Below are positions 47,082 through 58,317 of a DNA stretch of 64,000 nt, one piece after another. Made by a program: the position numbers and the translations under genes. Below the pieces are notes generated by a model, which saw only the letters and a program-made list of their open reading frames with translations, made no database searches and was not told the origin of the DNA. Each line of letters starts with the position of its first letter. The first letter of the stretch is position 1. The stretch is taken from positions 6,262,001-6,326,000 of the forward strand of contig NC_049561.1 of NCBI RefSeq assembly GCF_013368755.1, given 5' to 3'. Source of the stretch: Talaromyces rugulosus. Taxonomy: Eukaryota; Ascomycota; Eurotiomycetes; Eurotiales; Trichocomaceae.

Positions 47082-48571
47082 TATTTGGTAGGCTTGTTGG
47101 CGAGGGCTGATCCTTCAAGGGCCACCAATCAATGGCAGTTATAGCCCGAGAAGGATTTCCTACCTGGCAGGTAGCGAAGCACAAGGCTACCGGTAGGTAG
47201 GGAACTATTTATTATAAAATACTACCATGTAAATAGATTACACAGGTGGTATTTGATGTCTTGGCGTCTCCGATCCCTGGAATCACATGTAATCATGTGA
47301 TAGCTAAAAAGGGTATAATGAGGTCCCATGAAATAGTGTCCTGGAAAGACAATAATGACTACTAATACAATTGACAGCAATTCTCCTTACCCGATCGGGG
47401 CTGCAGACCATCCAGCATAATGTTCCAACTGCTCGACCTCGTTATTCCGGCTTTCCACCATGTCGTCTATGTCGTCTGGGTCTCATGCGCGTGTTATTCT
47501 GTTCGCCATTGAAACTCTGGTACAAGCACTTCCGGCGACAACTGTATGCTCCCGAATCATCAAGTGATTCAACCCATTCGCAAGCTCCAATAGTCATTCC
47601 TCTAGAGTACTGAATTTGTAGTTCAGATTAGAAACGAACTTTGAAACGATAGGATTTAATGTCCTTCTTACCCATTGCTATGCCATCGTAGAATATTTAT
47701 GGCAGGGAGCTTTGTTTTCACATTGTTTCTTAACTCTAAATCGGGTATATGCAATATTTACTTAGGCCACCTTTGGTTGTCCTCAAATCAATGTGGATTC
47801 AATATGGAAGTAGTTGGTTTTTGTGAGTCCCTGAATTGTATTTGGTGACTATACTCTTGAACTGGTTGGTATAGGGACTGCCATATACTCTGCCGTTTCA
47901 TGTTGATTATTTTGCACAATACGTGACGACTCACAAACTCTTACTCAATATCTGGGATTCACTGTAAATGCAGTCGAATAAAAAAGGTCTGAATTTGTAC
48001 TAATTCTGCTCTAGCCCACATCTATCCTAGCATGGTTTTGAACGAAGTAAATGGATTTTAAGGTGTAACCCAACCCACCTTATCCTTGTTCCGTTGAAAA
48101 TATCCCGATCACATTATTAGATCCGTTCTCGCCAGTTGACATGTCCATGCCAATGAATCAGTCTGCCTTTAGATATAATGAGGGAACTAAGGCTCTATAC
48201 ACCAATGGCGGTTGGCACTATCAGCACTAAAAAAGTCTCCGTTAGTTACAGAGTAAGCTCTAGGTCACATTTTCTAAGCCCGATTGAGTTATTCGTCGGC
48301 GTTTTAAGTTAATTTTGTGAGTCTATACTGTATCAAGCACAGTGGAACGCAGTAAAAATGCTACTCTATTTAAGTATGCGGAGTAGTGGTTAATTCAATT
48401 TTTTTTTAGGTTTCCCCAGGTACGAAATGTATAAATGTTTAGTTCGTCCGGACAGGTCTACGTAGATCGTTATCTGTTACAAAGACACGCATTGCCTTAT
48501 TCAAAGCTAATAACTTAACGTAGCACCTTTGAAGATTGGTTGGATTGTTTCGGACCAAGGCATAATACACT

Positions 48572-49441
48572 ATGTCTTTATTTCGTGGATTTGCGGCAGC
48601 CACAATCCTTACTGCTACCACAGCAGCAGGAACTGGAAAACGGGGTGCTGCTTACAACAACAACAATGACTACGGCGATGCGACCTTTGCGAACATGCTC
48701 TCCAACTATTCACAAGTCACTTGGGGATATGACTGGGGTTTCCCATCGTACAATCTCTCGTCTACCTTTGAATTGTACTCTCTTTCTTCCCACAAAAATG
48801 AATTATTCAAAAATTTTAACACATTGAGCAGCGTTCCCATGCTTTGGGGCCTTCCCAGCGGTGACGACTCCAGCTGGACAGACGCCGTGCAAACCGCCGG
48901 GACGAAGAACATCCTCGGATTCAACGAGCCAGACCTCACTTACTCCGGCTCCGCGAATATCCTCCCCGCCGACGCCGCTCAGGGCTATAAAACGTACATG
49001 GAACCCTTCAACGGCACTGTTCGAATTGGAGCGCCCAATATCCTCTGGAACAACTACGACAGCTCATCGTCTGGGGGCGATTACAGCTCCCGAACATGGA
49101 CAAGCTATTTCATGGGGAACTGTACTGATTGCCATTTCGATTTTGCGTGCATTCACTGGTACCAGGACTGTGACCCTGGCAATGGACAGTCAGGTGCGGA
49201 TTGGTTTACGAGCAATGTGACGGATGCATACAATACGCTTAACCTACCCATTTGGATTACAGAGTTTCAGTGCTATGGAGATGACACTCAGCAGGCCTCA
49301 TTCTTGGGTGATGTGATACCTTGGTTGGATAGCCAAGAGTATGTTGAAAGATATGCTTACTTTGGCGTGTTTCCGGATTATCTACTAAATGATGCTGGGA
49401 ACGCCCTTAGTGAGGCAGGACAGGCTTACACTTCAGCATAA
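48572..49441 (+). CDS. Secreted GH128 beta-1,3-glucanase (Asl1-like)
   Basis: An intronless 289-residue enzyme. A signal peptide (MSLFRGFAAATILTATTAAG) is followed by a TIM-barrel glycosyl hydrolase. WGYDWGFPSY, PMLWGL and the GFNEPD motif (Glu at about residue 119, the likely acid/base) lie in the first half. HWYQDCDP and WITEFQCYG with the second Glu (about 230, likely nucleophile) lie in the second. This is the Asl1/GH128 pattern; family members hydrolyse beta-1,3-glucan, so roles in cell wall turnover or in degrading wall polymers of others are plausible. No GPI-anchor signal or Ser/Thr-rich tail is visible. It sits at the end of a gene-poor AT-rich stretch. Confidence 0.88.
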   Translation: MSLFRGFAAATILTATTAAGTGKRGAAYNNNNDYGDATFANMLSNYSQVTWGYDWGFPSYNLSSTFELYSLSSHKNELFKNFNTLSSVPMLWGLPSGDDSSWTDAVQTAGTKNILGFNEPDLTYSGSANILPADAAQGYKTYMEPFNGTVRIGAPNILWNNYDSSSSGGDYSSRTWTSYFMGNCTDCHFDFACIHWYQDCDPGNGQSGADWFTSNVTDAYNTLNLPIWITEFQCYGDDTQQASFLGDVIPWLDSQEYVERYAYFGVFPDYLLNDAGNALSEAGQAYTSA

Positions 49442-49620
49442 TTCTCAACTGTGGATTTTGTTCGATTTATGCCATGTCATTGGAATGATAATCAGACCGA
49501 AAGAGTCCAATTTTATGAAGTTATCTATAAAAGTCAAAATTCTTTTACAGTAATTCGATATTATTCCAATTTTGTTGACCGATAAACATAATAAGGGACC
49601 CTTTAAGAGTACTGAACAAC

Positions 49621-50349
49621 TTATTTAGAAGACGGATTCGGCATGCCAGAAGTATGTGGCCAGCTCCGGAACAAATCAGCCAGATGGTCGATAGGAGCAG
49701 TCATAAGTCCAATCGCGGTTTCGAAGGGAGGCTTGTCAGGAGCACTAGGGTGGGAACGTGATGGCACAAACATCTTAGTGTTGCTGAAGGACCTAGCAAG
49801 TCTCTCACTTTCCTCATCCGTCAGGGTCTCTTCTAGTTTCGGGAGATCCTGGCTCTCTTCTTCCTTAATGTGCTCGGAAAGATCCTGCATCAGCGCTCTG
49901 ACAGTAGATTCGAATGCAGGGTCCGAAGGTTTCATATTCTGGAATATCTTTAGCTGTTCCTTGACCTACAATGTACCGTATCATTAGCTAGTTGGAAGAA
50001 AGATGGTTATTGAAGGTTGATTCACCGATTGGTGCTCTTTACGATCCTTGTCTGCCATAGCGTGGCCATCGGGGAGCTTCTTCTCAAATTGGGGATAGAC
50101 AACCAGCTCCTCGCCGATTGAGTGGCGGGCCAATTCCCAGGTAAATTGGTTCTGCCACTGAATCTTCTCCTTGTCGGTAGCTGAATTGAGAACCTTGTTG
50201 TAGTAGTCCTCAATATCTCGGTGGTCTGTTTTGATCACGTCGATAATACGAGACGTCATGGTGGTAGATATTACGCGTTTTTGTAATGAAGGATATGTGA
50301 ACTGTTTCAGAGGTATACGAGTACGATACAAGAGAGAGCGACCTGCCAT
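49621..50349 (-). CDS. Hemerythrin-like HHE cation-binding domain protein
   Basis: Two exons (complement), 50026..50349 and 49621..49965, give 222 residues. The HHE helical-bundle pattern is visible: DVIKTDHRDIEDYY, ELARHSIGEELVVYPQFEKKL, KDRKEHQSVKEQL and DLSEHIKEEESQDLPKLE, supplying the His and Glu ligands of a di-iron type site. An N-terminal basic stretch before MTSRIID (residues 1-30) could be a mitochondrial presequence; translation from the ATG at residue 31 is an alternative. Fungal HHE proteins are linked to stress, oxygen or nitric oxide response by inference only. ACGTCA motifs lie about 95 and 220 bp upstream. Confidence 0.88.
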
Positions 50350-50813
50350 TTTAAAAAGGCAAAAATAGCTGCAACTATTTATCCTAACACCTCTTCCAGT
50401 TCTAAAAGAGAATTTAGACCTTGCGGCTCGAGATCAGTCCGACGTCATTTCGACGACAACTCAAAAGCGAATCAGGGTAGAGATTTTACCAATCTTTTAG
50501 AGTTTCAAGCCCGATGTAAAGAAGATTCAGGATTATATTCTTACCACGGTCCCAGTGAGGTAAGTACGACGTCATTGGCATGCAAATTATAAGTATTACG
50601 CCTCTTGCTGTACCGCAGCATTGGCTAAGCTCCTAAAATTTTCAAGATGTCAACTGGTAATGATAGGAGCTGAAATAGGGGCAAGGTCAGGCGTTTTGTA
50701 ATAGCAAGGTGATATACAAATCCACATTTCTTTTCATATTCGTAATCTCCAATAAAGGTCCATCGCCAACCAATTTAACTACCTCAATTAACTCCTAGCT
50801 TAAATACAACTTA
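50350..50813. promoter_or_regulatory. Hemerythrin-like promoter / TPS1 3' flank
   Basis: 464 bp. GACGTCAT occurs at 50441-50448 and at 50568-50575, upstream of the hemerythrin-like gene; these are ATF/CREB-type half sites. No gene seen. Confidence 0.55.
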
Positions 50814-52476
50814 TTAGGTATAACCGGAGAGAACATTAATAAAGGTCTCGCTCCATTTTGCACTGAATAGACACAACTTCAGTACTATACTACCAAAATA
50901 ACAAACACAATAGCGAAGAACATGGACATACCTCGTGTTTGTAGTAACAAATTCCTCTAGGTTCTCGTAACTCGTCTTTTTCTCCTCCCGGCTCATCGTA
51001 GCCGCCTTGTAAATAGAATCGCATACCTGCTGTCCACTAGATGGGTTAAATGTGATACTCCCCGTGCCCATGAATGCCGCGGCTCCCGCGAGCTCTGAAA
51101 GGACGAGCACTCCGTAGCGGTCCTTCTGGCAGGCGACAAATTCGGCTGCGACTAGATTCATGCCATCACGGCTGGAGGTGATGAGGCAGATGTCGGAGAT
51201 GCGGTAGAGGGCTGATAGGTCTGTAAAGGAGACGGAGCGGTGGATGTAGACTATGGGTGTTCCGTAGGGGGTCGCTTTTCAAATTAGTACGATGTAGTAT
51301 GAAAATAACATGTAGGAGAGGTTTTTTTGAGGGAAAGGAGGCCCGCGTACAATGCTCGCCATTAATCTTCCCAACGAGTGTATTGAGCTCTTTCTCTAAC
51401 TCCTGGTATTCCTTCACATCTTCACGGCTAGGAATAGCGACTTGAATGAGGACGACTTTCTGCTTGAGCTCTGGATGCTGCTGTAGGAAGTATTCATATC
51501 CCTGCAATTTCTGGACAAGACCTTTCGTATAATCCAGTCGATCAACACCCAAGATGACAACTTTACTTTTATATACCTCCTCCAAATCCTTCACACGCTG
51601 CTGGACTGGTGGATTCAAGAGTCCATCCGTAAACTTCTGCGGATCAATCCCAACAATAAATGTCCCGATATGTGCTTTATTCCCGTTATATTCAATGTCT
51701 CCCCCCTCAATCTTAACGTCTAAGCCGCGCGAACAACACTCGATGAAATTTCGCTTATACTCGTCCGTATGGAACCCAATTAAATCGCATGCAAGAACGC
51801 CTTCCAACAACTCATTGTGTACGGGTAAGGCGCGCCAGAAATCCTCCGCGGGGAAGGGCGTATGCAACGTGAACCCAATCGGACAGTTCGTCTTCCCCAG
51901 TTCCTTGAGCCGTGAACGTAGATACGCCGGAAATAGGAGGAGATGGTAATCATGCACCCAAACCAAATCTCCGTTTTGGACTTCGCTTGCGACAGCATCG
52001 GCGAAGATTTCGTTCACGCGCTGGTAAGCTTTCCAGGCGTCTTCGTCGAAGGAGACGCCAGATTGGTAGTGGAGAATTGGCCAGGCGATTCCATCTGACA
52101 CAACCCCGGACTCAATCAGCCACAGTCCGCCACAGTCCGGTGAGTAGTAGAGTTACAGCCGGCAGTAGGGTATAGAGGCGTACGTACTTGAAAAGTCATT
52201 ATAGTGGCTATGCGCCAGCTTCTCATCTAGGAATATCCCGACCCCGTTCTTTTCTGCCAGTGCCTTGGTGGCAATTTTGCGCTCCTCGGGGTCCTCAATG
52301 TTTATGCCCGGCCAACCGAACCACCGGACGTTTGTAGAGCTACTGATGCCTGAGAGGGCGGTCACTAGCCCTCCACTAGAGAGAGAAGACTCATAGGAGC
52401 CGTCAATCTTCTTGAGGGAGAGGGGGAGACGATTGGAGACGATAATCAGCGTGCGTTTCTTCTCTTTTTGAGGCAT
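50814..52476 (-). CDS. tps1: Trehalose-6-phosphate synthase (GT20)
   Basis: Four exons (complement), 52188..52476, 51351..52094, 50932..51274 and 50814..50862, join in phase to 474 residues. It makes trehalose 6-phosphate from UDP-glucose and glucose 6-phosphate. Conserved parts: SNRLPLSLKK and GGLVTAL (sugar-nucleotide end), VWVHDYHLLLFPAYLR, IGFTLHTPFPAEDFWRALP, GVDRLDYTKGLV with its Arg and Lys, SRDGMNLVAAEFVACQ, and a C-terminal SAKWSETFINVL. The tail is shorter than in Aspergillus TpsA (about 500 residues), and the region near LVLSELAGAAAFMGTGS is divergent, so this may be a secondary paralogue (tpsB/tpsC type). No phosphatase domain is present. ACGTCA sites lie upstream. Confidence 0.9.
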
Positions 52477-52602
52477 GATGAGTGATCAGTAGTGTCTGCA
52501 AGAGGAATCTTGCGAATATCTGAAGTTGACTTGTCTAAGTATGGTGCTACAAGTGCTCTTGAGTTTTTTGGATACTCCATACGGATTTGAGTATTTATAC
52601 GC

Positions 52603-52610
52603 GACGTCAT
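52603..52610. promoter_or_regulatory. ACGTCA site in TPS1 promoter
   Basis: GACGTCAT, about 127 bp upstream of the TPS1 start; ATF/CREB-type. Further copies lie at 52711 (TGACGTCG) and 53033. Confidence 0.55.
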
Positions 52611-53053
52611 TTGTTCTATGTAGCTAATTTTTGGGCATAGAGGGGGAATCCAAAGTCGGGTATCAGATACTGTTCATATGCCCAATGTACATGTAGACGA
52701 TGATGCTGCATGACGTCGTCGGTGCCACTTAGTTATATCACAACAGCTTTAGGCCATACTAGTTATTTCGTATTAAGCAGCTATATACAAATTTATAGTA
52801 TTGTATAGAAATTTTCCTGCTTAGCCTAGATTAACGACCTTATCCAGTACCAGTGTCAATATCTAGTACAAGATCTAGGGCTGGGTTAATATACGACAAG
52901 AAAAGGCGGTCATATAAAGTACAGTTGTATACATAGTGGATCATATTCAATAGATCCTATTCTTATTCATCGTTGGAAAATTATATGTGGGCAGCCAAGT
53001 TTCATTCGTCTCGCAAGACAATGTGTTATGTCGACGTCATGTTTTCGCAAAAA

Positions 53054-53250
53054 ATTGTTGCAACCCACTTTTCTTTCAGAGGTAAATTTCACCTTTAAAT
53101 ATAACATCTCACCTAATTTTTATTATATTATTATTATTATTCTATTTTAAAATTAAAAATAAGGATTGAACTACATTTATACTTTATTATATTAGAAATT
53201 TACGCCTAAATCCAAAGATTAAAAAAAGAAAGTAGGTTACGACAATGTCA
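53054..53250. repeat. Imperfect inverted repeat, AT-rich centre
   Basis: TTGTTGCAACCCACTTTTCT near the left end resembles the complement of the right end (TTGTCGTAACCTACTTTC), and both arms are followed by a TAAATTTC block at different spacing. The centre is (ATT)n-rich. It may be a second small decayed inverted-repeat element, but the match is weaker than at 46649 and no target duplication is evident. Confidence 0.35.
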
Positions 53251-55406
53251 TGAATTTTTCGACCGACAGATCCGCCGTGCATCCTGGCGATGCCATGAAT
53301 ATCGTATTCAACATGATCATAACATAATTTGCTCGATTTTGGTTCTATATCAAGGCTAGCAGCACAATTTCTTGGTATGGAATAACTGCACTGGCATTCG
53401 GACTACATTGGGGCTGAGAAGAGACAGTGTAAACTATCGAGGAGAGACTAGACCACCAAATAATTGAGTACTCGCACCGGATCCCGCTCCCCCGATTTCA
53501 TTTGATGTTATGCTTTAATTAAGTTTTTAAATATATTTTAGGAATTATATAAATGTTAATCAATTGATAACTATCAATGTCAGCTGGTAGTTGTAATCTA
53601 ACCTCTAAAGTTTATTTAAACTTTGTATATATATAAAATATACCTTACTCTGAACCTAAGACACTAAATGTATTTAAGTATATGTACCATGTGGTAGCAC
53701 GGCGTTGGCACCCTCTTGTACACGTAGTACGTGCATCTCCTTACCCCCCGTCTTACTCTCAGGAATCGGTCAAGAGCCTAGTTGACCACTGTGGACGCAA
53801 AATGATCAATAAAAAGCCCACAACCGACGCCTCTGGTCGCGGCCCGGCGACTCCGTCACGCACGTGAAACGCTTCTTGGATGTCACCTTGCCCCGTAAAA
53901 GGCCGCGTTGTTAAGATGATTGAAACAAATAATAAGCATGAAAGGGTGGCTTAAACCCGGCTAGGAGAGGATGATGGCGCCGGACGCCACAAGTGACGCC
54001 CAAACGTTAATCAAACAAGCTTCGATTGTCGGGCTAAAAGGTGGATGTCCAACAGATTCAGCGAGTATTCCGAATGACTGGGAACGGATTTTATTATTAT
54101 TAGATGCTAGGGCGTACAGAATAGAGCTAGGTCCAGAGGCAAGTCAGCAGTTCCCGGCTTTGGAGGTTTATGGCCAAGGTCTGTAGTCTGTACGAGCCGC
54201 TACCAACTGCTAATGTATGCTAAGCCTCGAGAGTCTCCACAGCGTGCAACGTGGATAGCTTCCGAGGACCCCGGAAGCGCACCCGATTGCGAAATTTGCG
54301 CGACAGGGTCCATAAACATCGACAGACACATGCTGGAAGCACGGTGACGATAGATTTCCTGTTTCGGCAGTTGACTGCAGCTAAGATTAGAAAGAGGAAC
54401 ACGCTAGTCTATAGACGGCTAGCGTCGTCATCATCAATACCAGAGCCAGGTGGCTGGCCAATGGAAGTGCTCCAGCCCCCACGATTCAGCCCTTTGGCTC
54501 GCTCGTACGTGACGAGATAATACCGCACTAGCCACATTGGGCTATCATTTCGGCGGGCCGGAGTTATTCTTAGTAGTATGTAAATAAAGAAACTATTCGC
54601 TTTGTATGGTGGATTCACCTAGGCCTTAAATATGGAGTGACCTAGATATCATGTTATGATGATAGTCGTGGGCTGTGTTGGCTGCTGTTGGTTGCTCTGC
54701 GATGAGCTTTGTGAAGCCTGATGGGAGAGACTATCTCTGCGACCCTTTGGTAATAAAGCAAGGTGCTATTGTCTGGCCTGAATGCATGTGGTGCTGCTAC
54801 AACCATAAGAATAATAAGCCTTGATCATCGCTGCAGACCGCAGACGCAGTGGAACGACTAGGTGCTCGGTGCTCACCGTGTCTCTCCCCCACTGAACTGC
54901 AAGGCCCCGACAGGCGTTTAAGGCGCGTGGTGATTGGCAGCTGTACGCTGGGAAATTAGGCAGGAGCGCTCTTCGTTCAGATGAAGAAACCAGGTTTCCG
55001 GCCGAAGCTTCCAGGGTTGCGTTCTCTGTGGGGAACGCGGAGTCAGCCTGGTACGCACGCTGTATTGAGTACGCCGTAAAACAAATACGAATATTTCCAG
55101 CCTCCTTATCCGCCAAAATTACAGAGCAGCATTTCTCCCCCTTGCTTGCCCTAATCGAGCATTGCAGCATGCCGATCCCCAGCACCAATCCTCACAGTCT
55201 GACGGTCAGACTTGGTATTAATACCGCCCACTGGTTCGGTATACACCGTATCTGTCTATACGTATTATTGTACTATACTGACAGCCTCCCTCGTACACCC
55301 ACCGTCCACCACGCTATCCTCACAACTCATGAGCTTGTCCTGGATAGCGCCAGCAACATGTCCACAAGTGGTGGATCGCGCGATCATCAGTCGCATGGCC
55401 CCTCGA

Positions 55407-55415
55407 TATATAAAA
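55407..55415 (+). promoter_or_regulatory. TATA-like box of the glutaminase A-type gene
   Basis: TATATAAAA, followed by a pyrimidine-rich stretch (cctctcgctcacctctcgttcctt), lies 569 bp before the start codon. It is far for a simple leader but fits a spliced leader (intron about 55500-55923). Confidence 0.5.
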
Positions 55416-55499
55416 CCGGCGGCCTCTCGCTCACCTCTCGTTCCTTTTCTCTGTCCGAGTTTGATCGCCATTGAACCAGCTTGTGTGTTCGGTCTAGAG

Positions 55500-55923
55500 G
55501 TACGTTCGATTCGCTCCCTATATCGTCTATATAATCCTCCGCCCATGTAAAACATTGCTGGATTGCATGTGGTATCTCCGAACAACGTGGCAGTCAGACA
55601 AAAACATAACCAACCACATTCCATTCCGGATGCTAATGCCGGACTCTATCCAACAGTAACCGCTTACTCACCGACAAACCGGGGTCTTTCTCAAGGTATT
55701 CAGCCCCCCCACCTACCATTCCTTGGCTTTCTTTTTTTGTCTTTTGTCTTTTTTGCTCGGCTGTCAAGATGCTCTCGATCGATTTGGATCTCATCTTCTC
55801 AAGAATGCACCAAAGGACTGGTTATCCGCTACGCTATTTCCTACGTGGAGCAGAGCGATGTTGCCCACTGTAACCTAGTCCATCGACATGTCGATCCGAT
55901 GCTAACTTAAATGTCTGGTATAG
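55500..55923 (+). other. Predicted 5'UTR intron of the glutaminase A-type gene
   Basis: Donor GTACGT at 55500-55505 and branch/acceptor GCTAAC...TGGTATAG ending at 55923 are both well formed. Splicing would remove all upstream AUGs between the TATA box and the coding start, including a minimal ATG-TAA at 55545-55550. Not covered by any coding frame. Inferred from sequence only. Confidence 0.5.
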
Positions 55924-55983
55924 GCTCGTCTTCGGACTATTTTTTCATTCCTTTTATCAGCCTCTCCTTACGCCATATTCATC

Positions 55984-58317
55984 ATGACGCCCTTCGTCGT
56001 CCTTTCCCTCTTGCTTACCCTGCTGCCCTCGAGCCAGGCTGATTCGACATTTTCCCCTGCTCGTCCCCCGGCCCAGCCTCTGGCTGTCAAGTCTCCTTAC
56101 CTGAGCGCTTGGCAGACTGCTGGTAGCGACGGTGGTAATGGCGGTATTCTTACTGGTCAATGGCCTACTTTCTGGGCGTGAGTGCCGTCGTCCAACCATT
56201 AGTATAGAACCCGACTAATATCTCTCCGTAGCGGCGCCACTCTTGGATGGGCTGGCCTCATCAGCGTCGATGGCACTGTCTACTCATGGATGGGAAATCC
56301 TGTCGACTTCCCCACTGCTGACCAAGTCTCCTACAACTACACCAGCTCTTCGAGCACCTTCGTTCTCTCTGTCGACAGTGCAGTCCAGGTCACTGCCACC
56401 TTCTTGTCCCCTATTACCCCAGATGATTTCAAACGCCAGTCCTTGATTTTCTCCTACCTTAACGTAGATGTTGTCTCTTTGGACGGCAACAGCCACAATG
56501 TCTCCCTGTACACCGATATCTCTGCCGGTAAGCTCTTCCTGCTAATTTGTGACTGGCCAGTGCTGATTCGAGACAGAATGGGTTTCTGGTGACCGCTCCG
56601 CTCTTGTTCAGTGGGAACACGACACTAGCGGTGACGTTGCGTACCACAAGATCTATCGCCAGACTCAGCTTGCCTTCTCCGAGGTCAACGACCAGACCGA
56701 GTACGGTAACTGGTGGTACTCGGCTACATCCGACGATGGATACAGCTACCAATCCGGTGCTGACGTCGACGTGCGCGCCCAGTTTGGAAACCAGAGCAGC
56801 CTTTCCAACTCTGATGATACCAGCTACCGTGCTATCAACGACAACTGGCCCGTTTTCGCCCACGCTTTTGACCTTGGCAGCGTCGACACCACTTCCACCT
56901 CCCGTGTTTTCACCGTCGGTCTCACCCAGGAGGATGCTATCCAGTTCCTCGGTGCCGACGGTATCCAGGCTCTTCCTTCTCTCTGGACTCAGTACTTTGA
57001 CGATGACGTCTCTGCCGTTGTCTTCGTCCAGGGTGACTACGAAGGAGCCAGCGCCGCCGCCGCTGCTCTTGACTCCAAGGTGCAGTCTGATGCCTCTGCC
57101 ATCAGCGATGACTACGCTACTATTGCTACTCTGGCTCTTCGTCAGGCCTTTGGTGGTGTCCAGCTCGTTGGCACCAACGACACTCATTACCTTTTCCTCA
57201 AGGAAATCTCTTCGGACGGCAACATCCAGACCGTGGACGTTATTTTCCCGTCTCACCCCGCCTTCGTTTACACCAACCCAGAACTGATGAAGATGATGCT
57301 CGAGCCTTTGTTTGTCAACCAGGAGGCTGGCCAGTACCCCAACAGCTGGTCGATGCACGATCTTGGTTCTCACTACCCTAACGCTACCGGTCACACCGAC
57401 GGATCTGACGAGCAGATGCCATTGGAGGAATGCGGTGACATGCTTATCATGTCTCTCGAGTACTACTTGGCTTCCAACGACTCCACCTTCCTCAAGGATC
57501 ACTACAAGCTCCTCGACCAGTGGACTCAATACCTGATCGCCGAATCTCTTTACCCAGCCAACCAAATCTCCACCGATGATTTCGCTGGTCCTCTTGGGTA
57601 TGTTTTAGGCCGCCTATTCCGGTTTGGCCTGAAAATTTGAATGTTGACTGACTTGACTCTTAGAAACCAAACCAACCTTGCCCTCAAGGGTATGATTGGT
57701 ATCCAGGCCATGTCTGTTATCGCCAACTTGACTGGTGACACCGCCACTGGAGCCAACTACAGCTCCATTGCCAGTGACTACATCACCCAATGGCAGACTC
57801 TTGGCTTCAACAACGACGACAGCCCCGCTCACGCCACACTCAACTACGGCAACGAGAGCACATGGGGTCTTCTGTACAACTTGTACGGTGATAAGGCCCT
57901 TGGCTTGAACTTCGTGCCCCAGTCCGTCTACGACACCCAGAGCGCCTTCTACCCTACTGTCAACGCCACCTACGGTGTCCCATTGGATACTCGTCACACA
58001 TTGACCAAGAGTATGTATCCCATGACCTGTGCATTCGTTCGTACCCACCCAACTAACATGACTTTTCAACAGGTGACTGGGAATCCTGGATTGCCTCTGT
58101 CTGTGACGACACCGTGCGCGACATGATCTACAGCTCGCTCGCCTACTGGATTAACAACACCCCTACCAACCACCCCATGGGCGACTTGTTCGACACCGTG
58201 ACCGGCGACTATGTCAGCCCCCAGTTCATCAACCGACCTGTCATGGGCGGTGTCTTTGCCCAGCTTGTTCTTGGTTTGGGTCTTTCTGCCTCTACTGCCA
58301 CTCTGGCCGCTTAGGTT
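55984..58317 (+). CDS. gtaA: Secreted glutaminase A-type enzyme
   Basis: Five exons, 55984..56177, 56232..56527, 56577..57597, 57664..58010 and 58073..58314 plus stop, join in phase to about 699 residues. A signal peptide (MTPFVVLSLLLTLLPSSQAD) leads a protein of the fungal glutaminase A family: FSPARPPAQPLAVKSPYLSAW, GNWWYSATSDDGYSYQSG, DLGSHYPNATGH, EECGDMLIMSLEYYL and DDFAGPLGNQTNLALKG are characteristic segments, and DVIFPSHPAFVYTNPELM lies between them. Members release ammonia from glutamine or related amides outside the cell. It has many Asn-Xaa-Ser/Thr sequons. The C-terminus ends in a hydrophobic, Ala/Leu/Ser-rich stretch that could be a GPI signal or merely a tail. Codon use is strongly biased, suggesting high expression. 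A long minus-strand frame opposite it is a shadow. Confidence 0.9.

Larger units (their letters stand above)
45970..48571. other. Gene-poor AT-rich accessory region containing a MITE-like element
   Basis: 2.6 kb without a supportable gene. It contains the 433-bp inverted-repeat element at 46649-47081. Short frames (for example 47371-47613) have no recognisable content. A TATAAAT lies at about 48430, roughly 140 bp upstream of the GH128 gene. Confidence 0.45.
52477..55983. other. Gene-poor region: TPS1 promoter, AT-rich inverted-repeat segment, glutaminase promoter
   Basis: 3.5 kb. The TPS1 upstream part has GACGTCAT at 52603-52610 and 53033-53040 and TGACGTCG at 52711-52718. 53054-53250 contains an imperfect inverted repeat. 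53500-53660 is strongly AT-rich. 54000-55400 has several short overlapping frames with no recognisable protein. The promoter and predicted spliced leader of the glutaminase A-type gene begin at about 55407. Confidence 0.45.

Noticed and set aside
47371..47613. 80-codon plus-strand frame with several cysteines
   Set aside because: Cysteine spacing does not match Zn2Cys6 or another zinc domain, and no neighbouring exon extends it.
53682..54618. Several 60-90 codon frames in the gene-poor region
   Set aside because: Short, overlapping on both strands, no shared features; chance frames.
55028..55474. 148-codon plus-strand frame before the glutaminase A-type gene
   Set aside because: It lies across the predicted promoter and TATA box and shows no protein signature.
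56459..57565. 368-codon minus-strand frame opposite the glutaminase A-type gene
   Set aside because: It is a shadow of strongly biased codons on the plus strand; no start context and no recognisable protein.
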